Of a stretch of DNA of 5,231 bases, positions 1 through 5,231 are shown one piece after another. Each line of letters begins with the position of its first letter. The stretch's first letter is position 1. Origin of the DNA: an uncultured Prosthecobacter sp. (GTDB taxonomy: Bacteria; Verrucomicrobiota; Verrucomicrobiia; Verrucomicrobiales; Verrucomicrobiaceae); contig CANNUR010000219.1 of assembly GCA_947523045.1 (NCBI GenBank), positions 1 to 5,231 on the forward strand. Reading direction: 5' to 3'. Below the pieces are notes generated by a model. It was given only the letters and a program-made list of their open reading frames with translations, was not told where the DNA came from and made no database searches. The translations under genes and the position numbers were made by a program.

Positions 1-3
1 GAT

Positions 4-1635
4 TCAGGGGGTGGGGGATTCGCGCAAGTGCTGGTGCAGGCGGCGCAGGACTTCGGCGACGACATCCGGTTTTTCCACGCAGCCGTGCCAGTGGGGCACG
101 ACGAGTTCGCTGCCGGTGTCGAGATGGGCGCTGCGGTAGGGTACGACGAGGTCGCTGCTGTCCTCCAGCGTGCGGCCGTTGGCATGACCGATGATCGAAT
201 GGTGCGGCACCGGGATCGGCTTGGCGTTGAGAACGTCGAGGTAGGGATGCTTGGGTGAAAGCGAGGACAGGCTGAGGAAGGCGAAGGGACCCCAGTCCTC
301 GATCTGCGGTTGCAGGGCATCGGTGTTGCCGGAGAAAAGGTCCTTGGCGAGCATTAGGGAGTCGACCGGCAGACGCACGAAGCGGGCGAGGCGCATGGCA
401 AAGCCCTTGTCGGCCAGCTCGCTGCCGCGGTGTGGCACGGTGATGAAGACGAGGCGTGCCACCTCGGGCCGGCGCTCGAAGATCAGGCTGCGGGTCAGGC
501 GTTCGCGGGCGCTCCCAGATACGCGCATGGCCTCGGGTGGCTTGCGGAAGTGCGCATCCCAGAAGTCGGTGCCGCTGTCGACCGCCTGCATGCGGCTGAG
601 CAGGCCGCCCATGCTGTGGCCGACGAGGACCATGCGGTTCAGGGCCGCCGCCTGCGCCTGCGGGTCGAGTCGCCGGCGCGCTTCGGCGAGTGAGTCGCGC
701 AGGCGCAGGGAGGTGGCGGGCACGGACATGCCGGTTGGGTAGAGGAAGTACCAGGGTTGGTAGCGGGCGCGCAGAACGGGGTCGGCGTAGATGGCGTTGA
801 TGCAGGGGTACCAGATGTGCGGGTCCGACATCAGACCGTGTACGAAGACCACGGGAATGCGCTGCGGGTCGTAGGGGTCGAGCTGGTAGATCCGGCTGTC
901 GGCGAGGGTTTTCTCCGGGTAGAACAAGCCGACCAGCGAGAACTTTTTCAGGAAGCCGTCGTCAAGGGCGAGGGCCTTGGCGGCGGTGTAGTTGGCGGCG
1001 AGCGGCCAGTCGCGGCCGGCGATGCGCCGGCGCGACTGCTGGAGCGGGTTGACCAGGCGCAGGTGCACCTCACGGGGCTGTCCAGGCAATTCCGGGCCAA
1101 ATTCGAGCAGGGCGGTGAGGGTGAGATGGGCGCCGTTGGGAGGCAGCAGCGGATGGGCGTCGGGATCGTCGAGTTGGCCGACCACCGGCACACCGAGGCC
1201 CTCGACGGCAATCTCCTCCGCGCGCCCTGGGCGGACCTCGGCGGCGAGGCGCAGGTTGGCGAGTTCGGGGGCGGCCACGGGTTCGGCATGGCTGTCGCTG
1301 GTGAAGCGGATCCGGTAGCTGCGTTCGCCGGCGTGGAAGAGGGCGCCGTCGCGCCACTGGTAGGGGGCCTGGGCGCGATTCCAGGTGCGCAGCAGGCCGG
1401 CCAGAGCCTCCTCATAGACGCTTTCGGCGCGTGCCCGCCGGCTGCGGTTGGGGGCATCGAGATCGTTCCAAGCGGAGGCTGCGGCGTCGAGGCGTGCACC
1501 GAGGCCGTCCTGGACCGAGTCGCTGAAGCGCCACTGCAGGAGCGGGCGGGTGCGTGGGCTTTTCGGCGGGGCCAGGCAGCCGGCCAGGGCCAGGGCAAGC
1601 AGCAGCAGTGGCAGGCGGCGCGGAAGGAAGGGCAT
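4..1635 (-). CDS. Lipoprotein with alpha/beta-hydrolase (lipase/esterase-like) domain
   Basis: The predicted product is 543 residues, probably a lipid-anchored serine hydrolase acting on an ester in the envelope; the substrate is unknown. The ATG at 1635 is chosen because it opens a textbook lipoprotein signal: two Arg, a Leu/Ala core and a lipobox LAGC with Cys20. The frame stays open about 180 codons upstream, but that part is Arg/Pro-rich shadow of the glycosyltransferase gene. Residues about 35-255 match no domain I know. The hydrolase core runs from about 260 to 535: VVFVHGL (262-268) supplies the oxyanion loop, GHSMGG (339-344) holds nucleophile Ser341, Asp495 in SDLVVPY is the likely acid, and His517 in HWHGC the likely base. 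The triad looks intact. It starts 5 bp after the glycosyltransferase stop, so the two are probably co-transcribed. No strong Shine-Dalgarno is visible. The stop codon lies at positions 6-4, so the gene is complete. The hydrolase fold is certain from motifs; the specific activity is not. Confidence 0.9.
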   Translation of the reverse strand: MPFLPRRLPLLLLALALAGCLAPPKSPRTRPLLQWRFSDSVQDGLGARLDAAASAWNDLDAPNRSRRARAESVYEEALAGLLRTWNRAQAPYQWRDGALFHAGERSYRIRFTSDSHAEPVAAPELANLRLAAEVRPGRAEEIAVEGLGVPVVGQLDDPDAHPLLPPNGAHLTLTALLEFGPELPGQPREVHLRLVNPLQQSRRRIAGRDWPLAANYTAAKALALDDGFLKKFSLVGLFYPEKTLADSRIYQLDPYDPQRIPVVFVHGLMSDPHIWYPCINAIYADPVLRARYQPWYFLYPTGMSVPATSLRLRDSLAEARRRLDPQAQAAALNRMVLVGHSMGGLLSRMQAVDSGTDFWDAHFRKPPEAMRVSGSARERLTRSLIFERRPEVARLVFITVPHRGSELADKGFAMRLARFVRLPVDSLMLAKDLFSGNTDALQPQIEDWGPFAFLSLSSLSPKHPYLDVLNAKPIPVPHHSIIGHANGRTLEDSSDLVVPYRSAHLDTGSELVVPHWHGCVEKPDVVAEVLRRLHQHLRESPTP

Positions 1636-1640
1636 GCGCG

Positions 1641-2420
1641 TCAGGGCTGGCGGCGGGTCTGTTCGGCCTCGTACTTTCGGCTGTAGCGGACGAAGGCGAA
1701 GAAGGCCGTGGCGACGGCGATCCACAGGCCGGCGAACCCGTCGAGGAAGCCGCGGCGCAGCACGTAGGCACGGAAGAAGCGCCAGAGTGGCCGCAGCACC
1801 GTTGGCATCAGCCGCCAGCGCGCCTGCTCCGCCTCCTGCCGGGCCAGGAAGACATCGGCAAAGCCGTTGATCTTCGAGATGTAGTGGCTCATGTCCCGGA
1901 ACGAGTAGTGATGCAGGTCGCCCTGCAGGCGCAAGGTTGGCCGTGCGCCGGGGGGCAGCACCACCTTGTCGTGCTCGGGACTGCCGCCCCAGACCGCGCC
2001 CTCGCGGCGGAACAGCCGCAGCTTGCGGTCGGGATACCAGTCGCCATGGGTGATCCAGCGACCGAGAAAGAAGACCTTGCGGGCCATGACGCCGCCGTCG
2101 TGCCGTTCGTGGCGGCCCTCGGCGAAGAAAGCCTGGATGGAGCTGCGGAGTTCGGGCGACAGCTCCTCGTCGCAATCCAGCGCGAGTACCCAGGGGCGGG
2201 TGCAGAGGTGGAGGGCGACGTTTTTTTGGTCGCGATGGCCGAGCCAGTCCTGGTGTTGGACGCGGGCTCCGAACCCGCGGGCGACGTCGAGGGTGGCATC
2301 GGTCGAACCGGAATCGACGACGACGATTTCCTCGGCGAGATCGGCGGCGCTGGCGAGGCAGCGCCGCAGGTTTAACTCCTCGTTTTTCGAGATGATGCTG
2401 ATGGAGAGCGGCAGGGGCAT
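1641..2420 (-). CDS. Family 2 glycosyltransferase, WaaE/KdtX-like (LPS core or surface glycan)
   Basis: The predicted product is 259 residues, a GT-A fold glycosyltransferase that would move a sugar from a nucleotide donor to a surface glycan, probably lipopolysaccharide core, at the cytoplasmic face of the inner membrane. The GT2 N-terminus is clear: ISIISKNEE (7-15), then VVVDSGSTD (33-41) with nucleotide-binding Asp36. The metal-binding DxD-type motif is LDCDEE (81-86). The segment FLGRWITHGDWYPDRKLRLF is typical of the WaaE-like subgroup, whose known members add glucose to the inner core. The C-terminus has a hydrophobic stretch (GLWIAVATAFFAFV) before a basic end, probably a membrane-associated helix. 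The ATG at 2420 puts the first beta strand directly after the start, as usual in the family. A GTG at 2447 would add nine residues and cannot be excluded; neither has a clear Shine-Dalgarno. A seven-A run lies in the coding strand at 2227-2221. The family is secure; the sugar and acceptor are inferred. Confidence 0.92.
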   Translation of the reverse strand: MPLPLSISIISKNEELNLRRCLASAADLAEEIVVVDSGSTDATLDVARGFGARVQHQDWLGHRDQKNVALHLCTRPWVLALDCDEELSPELRSSIQAFFAEGRHERHDGGVMARKVFFLGRWITHGDWYPDRKLRLFRREGAVWGGSPEHDKVVLPPGARPTLRLQGDLHHYSFRDMSHYISKINGFADVFLARQEAEQARWRLMPTVLRPLWRFFRAYVLRRGFLDGFAGLWIAVATAFFAFVRYSRKYEAEQTRRQP

Positions 2421-2472
2421 CGGCGTCTCGGGTCGGGCCTGCCGCACGGCCGGGGCCGCGCTGGCGGTCGCC

Positions 2473-3135
2473 TCACTGAACCTTCATGACGCCATTCATG
2501 AGGACGGCGTGACCGGGGAAGGTGCAGAGGTAGGGATAGTCGCCGGCGGCCGGAGCGGTGAACTCGATTGTCTCCGTCTGGTTCGGCTGCAGCAGCTTGG
2601 TGTGGAAAAGGATCTCGGGTGCCTCGGGGATGAAGCCCTTGGCCATGCCGTCGGGGGCGGTTGCCATCTGCATGGCAAGCCCCATGAGCTTGTCCTTCGA
2701 GCCGGCGCTGCCGATGACGACGTTATGCGGCTGCGGCACGGTCGGGTGGACGTTGTTGAAGGTCAGCTTGACCTTGGCGCCGGCCTTGACGGTGAACTCC
2801 TTGGTGTCGTAGGCCAGCGGGTTGGCGGTGTCCGGCTTGAGGGTGATCTCGATGACTTCCGTTGAGGCGGCAGCCGGAGCCGGGGCGGCGACCGTGGCGG
2901 CCGGAGCCGCGGGGGCGGCGGCAGGCGCTTCCGCCGTGGCAGGAGCGGCGGCCGCAGGAGCTGCCGGCGGCGGGCTGTCTTCAGACTTGCTGCCGGCGGT
3001 CTGGCGAATCGTGCCGATCATCAGCGCCCCTCCCCAGAAAAGAGCGAAGCCACCGACGGCGGCGGCAATGACGATGTTGGCGACGCTCCAGAAGGAGCCG
3101 GATTCCGAGGGCTTGGGCGAGGAGTGGGCGGACAT
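2473..3135 (-). CDS. Membrane-anchored azurin-like cupredoxin
   Basis: The predicted product is 220 residues, a type 1 (blue) copper protein likely to carry single electrons between redox partners at the outer face of the inner membrane. Order: a short polar N-terminus, one hydrophobic helix (about 18-43) with no signal-peptidase or lipobox site, an Ala/Pro-rich linker (about 50-92), then the cupredoxin domain (about 93-220). Copper ligands expected from azurin are all visible: His137 in PHNVVI, and Cys204, His209 and Met213 in CTFPGHAVLM, with azurin's C-x4-H-x3-M spacing. The segments DGMAKG and FHTKLL also match azurin. Linker and anchor resemble the arrangement of auracyanins, which are membrane-tethered blue copper proteins. 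The start at 3135 is preferred because it is followed directly by the polar tail and helix. An ATG at 3156 would add MFPPTAA, and the frame is open still further up but that part is shadow-like. No Shine-Dalgarno is seen. No oxidase or other partner gene lies in the window, so the redox partner is unknown. Confidence 0.92.
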   Translation of the reverse strand: MSAHSSPKPSESGSFWSVANIVIAAAVGGFALFWGGALMIGTIRQTAGSKSEDSPPPAAPAAAAPATAEAPAAAPAAPAATVAAPAPAAASTEVIEITLKPDTANPLAYDTKEFTVKAGAKVKLTFNNVHPTVPQPHNVVIGSAGSKDKLMGLAMQMATAPDGMAKGFIPEAPEILFHTKLLQPNQTETIEFTAPAAGDYPYLCTFPGHAVLMNGVMKVQ

Positions 3136-3154
3136 GGCGGCAGTTGGGGGAAAC

Positions 3155-3185
3155 ATTACCCAAGCACAAAGCTCGCCGAACGCAA
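3155..3185 (-). promoter_or_regulatory. Possible sigma70-type promoter for the cupredoxin gene
   Basis: In the 65-bp gap between the lysozyme-like gene and the cupredoxin gene the minus strand has TTGCGT (3185-3180) and, further down, TGGGTAAT (3162-3155). Spacing is about 17-19 bp depending on which hexamer is taken as the -10 element. The gap is the most AT-rich short stretch between these genes. If it is used, transcription would begin close to the ATG at 3135 and would exclude the ATG at 3156 as start. The match is weak, especially at -10, and the organism's promoter consensus is unknown. Confidence 0.2.
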
Positions 3186-3200
3186 CCTGCAAGCGCCGCC

Positions 3201-3995
3201 TCAGAGCGGGCGTCGGTAGCCGTCGCAGCGGTTGTGCCAGCCGGCCAGCCAGCGTTGTTCGCGCCGCTCGGGCGGGGCGTTCTGGACGCGACGGGCGAGC
3301 ACGCGTTTGGCCGAATCGGCGAAGCCGGCAGGGGTCGGCGCGGCCAGGCCTTCCAGCACCTGCAGCAGTCCCCACCCCTCGCCGCGGTAGCGCTCGGCCG
3401 GGGCGGTGCCCTCGCCCTTGAAGTTGACGTAATCAATCAGGCAGAAGGCGCCCTCCGGGGTGGCCAGCAGGCTGCGGAAACCGGCCTCGACGCGCTGCGG
3501 CTGGCGGGCTTGGGCGAGCATCTTCGGCAGTGCCCGCTGCAGGCGCCCGAGAATGAACTCGGTCTGCAGGCCGACGCTGCCCGCCAGCAGGGACCTCAGC
3601 TCGCGCTGGCGCGGGCCGCCGGCATCGGCCTCGAAGGCGGCCTTGCTGTTCCAGGGGCAGGGGCCGTGCGTCCAGGCGGGCATGGGCAGGCCGCGAGCGG
3701 TCAAAAACGCCGCCAGCGGCGGGAAACTCTCCTCGAAGGGGCCGCGGCGGCCGGCCGGATACCAGATGAAGTGGCCGATGCCGAGCGAGGCGAAGTCTTC
3801 GCCGGCGTTCCAGCTGGTCAGGCCGGCGACGCTGCCGGCGCACTCGTTCTGCCAGATGCGCTGGCCGACCCGCTGCAGCTGGGCGGGGCTGAGTCGCGGT
3901 CCGGCCGAGGCGGTCGGAGGCGGCGGGGCGGCGGTGCAGGCGGCGAGACCGAGGGTGAGCAGGGCGGTGCGGAACAGGAGGCTGGGCGGGTTCAT
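3201..3995 (-). CDS. Conserved lipoprotein, lysozyme-like hints, function unknown
   Basis: The predicted product is 264 residues. The start at 3995 gives a clear lipoprotein signal with lipobox LAAC and Cys20, followed by a Pro/Ala linker to about residue 33. The mature part is one domain (about 35-264) that I recognise only as a conserved bacterial family of unknown function. Strongly patterned segments are QNECAG (49-54), LTSWNAGEDFASLGIGHF (59-76), IDYVNFKGEG (187-196), GEGWGLLQVLE (205-215) and NAPPERREQRWLAGWHNR (239-256). A Glu (Glu51) followed by a GIGH turn about 20 residues later recalls GH24/T4-type lysozymes, where the catalytic Glu precedes a G-x-G-H element. A peptidoglycan-directed role is therefore possible but is inference. 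The ATG overlaps the acylphosphatase stop codon (ATGA, 3995-3992), suggesting coupled translation. No upstream Shine-Dalgarno is visible. Gene reality is secure; activity is unproven. Confidence 0.85.
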   Translation of the reverse strand: MNPPSLLFRTALLTLGLAACTAAPPPPTASAGPRLSPAQLQRVGQRIWQNECAGSVAGLTSWNAGEDFASLGIGHFIWYPAGRRGPFEESFPPLAAFLTARGLPMPAWTHGPCPWNSKAAFEADAGGPRQRELRSLLAGSVGLQTEFILGRLQRALPKMLAQARQPQRVEAGFRSLLATPEGAFCLIDYVNFKGEGTAPAERYRGEGWGLLQVLEGLAAPTPAGFADSAKRVLARRVQNAPPERREQRWLAGWHNRCDGYRRPL

Positions 3996-4267
3996 TTTTC
4001 GATGCTGAAGCCGCGCCAGCCGGTGGGGGCCGGCAGCGCGTGGGTTTCGCGGTCCTTGATCAGGGAGCCGAGGTTGCTCTCGTCGATGGCGACGAGGAAG
4101 TCTGTCAGTTCGTCGGCCTCGCGCGCGGCCGCCTGCAGTTCGACGCGGCCGTCGGGCAGGTTGCGGACAAAGCCGGTGACCTCGTAGCCGGAGGCGATCT
4201 GCTTGACGGTGTAGCGGAAGCCGACGCCTTGGACGCGGCCGGAATAGAACACTTGCTTGGCGGTCAT
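3992..4267 (-). CDS. acyP: Acylphosphatase
   Basis: The predicted product is 91 residues, the normal size for this small cytosolic enzyme, which hydrolyses the carboxyl-phosphate bond of acylphosphates such as acetyl phosphate or carbamoyl phosphate. The signature GRVQGVGFRY (10-19) is complete, with the phosphate-binding loop and catalytic Arg18. GFVRNLPDG (32-40) supplies catalytic Asn36, with the same 18-residue spacing seen between Arg23 and Asn41 of vertebrate acylphosphatases. The C-terminal GWRGFSIEK fits the last beta strand. The start ATG overlaps the stop of the upstream peptidase-like gene (ATGA, 4267-4264), and its own stop overlaps the next start at 3995-3992, so it sits in the middle of a tightly packed, probably coupled trio. 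No functional link between acylphosphatase and its two neighbours is known to me, so the arrangement may be simple compaction. Identification is firm. Confidence 0.97.
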   Translation of the reverse strand: MTAKQVFYSGRVQGVGFRYTVKQIASGYEVTGFVRNLPDGRVELQAAAREADELTDFLVAIDESNLGSLIKDRETHALPAPTGWRGFSIEK

Positions 4268-5231
4268 GGAGCGTTTGCGGATACCGCATTCATGGCGGCT
4301 TGCAAGGCGGATGCCGTGGCATCGTCGGCGGCATCGATGAGCAGTACGCCGCGGCCGTCGAGGTTGCTTAGCAGGCGCAGGCTGCGGCCTGGCGGACGCA
4401 GCACCAGCACGTCGCTCTTACCCGGCTCGGGCGCGACATTCCATCGCTGCAGCAGGCAGGTGCGCAGCGCTGCACGGAAGTGCGCCGCCTGCGCCGCATC
4501 CACCCAGAGGGTCTGCCAGAGCGCGTGGTCGCGCGGGTGTTCGGGCGCGGCGAAAGCGAGCAGGCGGTCGCCCCGCCAGCCGCGCACGGCGGCGGAGGCC
4601 ACCTCGTCGCTGTTGTAGGCGCGCAGGGCGGTCAGGCAGGCGAAGGGGCCGAGGCGGTCGTCCCAGTAAGGCGGGGTGCCGTCGGCGGTGAGCGGTGGCA
4701 GCGGCAGATCTTCGGGTTCCATCGCCCCACCGGCGAGGAAGCGGGCCGGGTCGGCCAGTTCGGCGGCGCCGGCTGGTGGACGCGAGTAGGCGGCGTCGAG
4801 CTGGGCAAACCCCCCCGTGCCATGTAGGTCGCGGGCGAACTCGAAGCCGCGGTTGAAGGGGTGCAGGTACAATTCCCGCAGGAAGACCGGCAGCGCGACC
4901 TCGTTGAGCGGATGATCCGGATCCTCGGCAGGCATGCTTTGCGGCGCCTGCCCGGCCGGATTCTCCAGGCTGAACAAAAAGCGTGACAGGCCGGCGTCGC
5001 CCGCCAGCAGCGCCTCGCGCGCCAGGCGCGCATCCGTGCTCAGCCGGGCTTTCTCGGGGAACAGCACCTCGCCATACTCGCGCAGCAGCTGGCCGAAGGC
5101 GACCGCCAGCGGCCGGTCGGGGGCCGGTTTGCCGGGGGCGGGCGCCGCCTCGACCACGTGCAGCACGCCGCTGCCGGGATCGTACCAGCCGCCGAGCTGG
5201 CGTGCCAGCAGGGCGGCGCGCAGGGGCAGGG
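4264..5231 (-). CDS. Metallopeptidase-like protein lacking the zinc site, N-terminus off window
   Basis: About 321 residues lie in the window. The reading frame is open to the right edge, so the gene starts outside; a GTG at 5166 is internal, because protein-like sequence (LARQLGGWYDPGSG) precedes it. The layout matches bacterial putative zinc metallopeptidases that read GFYDP, then HELxHALQDQ, then EGDA, then a GGW/PP/HPEKY block. Here GGWYDP (window residues 13-18) is kept, but the HExxH position reads FGQLL (45-49; 5097-5083) and the EGDA position reads AGDA (76-79). The distal block is well kept: NRGFEFARDL (126-135), GGFAQLDAAYSRPP (139-152) and DPARFLAG (160-167). The C-terminal third, with AAVRGWRGDR and a following Trp-rich part, also fits. 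The fold is probably conserved while catalysis is lost; this is from memory of the family pattern, not a search. Its stop overlaps the acylphosphatase start. No frameshift is visible, so it looks like a maintained gene, not a decaying one. Confidence 0.85.
   Translation of the reverse strand, partial: LPLRAALLARQLGGWYDPGSGVLHVVEAAPAPGKPAPDRPLAVAFGQLLREYGEVLFPEKARLSTDARLAREALLAGDAGLSRFLFSLENPAGQAPQSMPAEDPDHPLNEVALPVFLRELYLHPFNRGFEFARDLHGTGGFAQLDAAYSRPPAGAAELADPARFLAGGAMEPEDLPLPPLTADGTPPYWDDRLGPFACLTALRAYNSDEVASAAVRGWRGDRLLAFAAPEHPRDHALWQTLWVDAAQAAHFRAALRTCLLQRWNVAPEPGKSDVLVLRPPGRSLRLLSNLDGRGVLLIDAADDATASALQAAMNAVSANAP

Noticed and set aside
757..1686. Plus-strand open frame of 309 codons
   Set aside because: Antisense to the lipoprotein hydrolase; the Gly/Val/Glu-rich translation mirrors codon bias of the real gene and has no domain pattern.
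1636..2175. 180-codon upstream extension of the hydrolase reading frame
   Set aside because: It lies wholly over the glycosyltransferase gene, is Arg/Pro/Gly-rich as expected of an off-frame GC-rich translation, and would bury a clear lipoprotein signal peptide in mid-protein.
1554..2375. Plus-strand open frame of 273 codons
   Set aside because: Antisense to the glycosyltransferase, whose motifs are unambiguous; no independent evidence of coding.
2421..2472. Possible terminator hairpin between cupredoxin and glycosyltransferase genes
   Set aside because: A short GGCCCCGGCC palindrome is present but there is no T tract after it on the minus strand, and the 52-bp gap is too GC-rich for such a match to mean much.
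2862..2985. GC-rich repeat-like stretch of gcc/gcg units
   Set aside because: It encodes the Ala/Pro linker of the cupredoxin; the repetition follows from amino acid composition and shows no regular repeat unit.
3136..3375. Upstream extension of the cupredoxin frame to 3375
   Set aside because: It overlaps the end of the lysozyme-like gene and is Arg-rich and shadow-like; the polar tail and membrane helix start naturally at 3135.
3144..4187. Plus-strand open frame of 347 codons
   Set aside because: It is antisense to the lysozyme-like lipoprotein and acylphosphatase, both strongly supported, and its translation is low-complexity Gly/Ala/Arg/Gln with no recognisable motif.

Overview
The window is high-GC bacterial DNA (roughly two thirds G+C by eye). 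All six genes I can support are on the minus strand, so transcription runs from right to left. The envelope-protein repertoire (two lipoproteins, a membrane-tethered azurin-like cupredoxin, a WaaE-type glycosyltransferase) points to a Gram-negative, double-membrane bacterium. The azurin-like protein behind an Ala/Pro linker and the absence of clear Shine-Dalgarno sequences are compatible with Verrucomicrobiota (Opitutaceae-like). That placement is an impression, not proven; a high-GC pseudomonadote is the alternative.

Right part (5231 to 3201): three genes look translationally coupled. The first is the C-terminal part of a protein that resembles bacterial zinc metallopeptidases but has lost the expected zinc-site residues; its N-terminus lies beyond the right edge. 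It overlaps a compact acylphosphatase by an ATGA stop/start junction. The acylphosphatase overlaps a conserved lipoprotein with lysozyme-like hints by another ATGA junction.

Middle (3135 to 2473): after a 65-bp gap, which may hold a promoter, comes a membrane-anchored cupredoxin. It has one N-terminal transmembrane helix, an Ala/Pro-rich linker and an azurin-type blue-copper domain with all four expected ligands. It is probably an electron carrier tethered to the periplasmic face of the inner membrane.

Left part (2420 to 4): a family-2 glycosyltransferase of the LPS-core (WaaE/KdtX-like) type is followed after 5 bp by a lipoprotein carrying an alpha/beta-hydrolase (lipase/esterase-like) domain with an intact Ser-Asp-His triad. 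These two are very probably co-transcribed.

The genes do not form one recognisable pathway. The theme is the cell envelope: surface glycan synthesis, lipid-anchored hydrolases and periplasmic electron transfer. I see no mobile element, RNA gene, CRISPR array or phage feature, and no gene-free stretch over 65 bp. The long plus-strand open frames are antisense shadows expected in GC-rich DNA. The item most worth a second look is the apparent pseudo-peptidase and its coupled neighbours.
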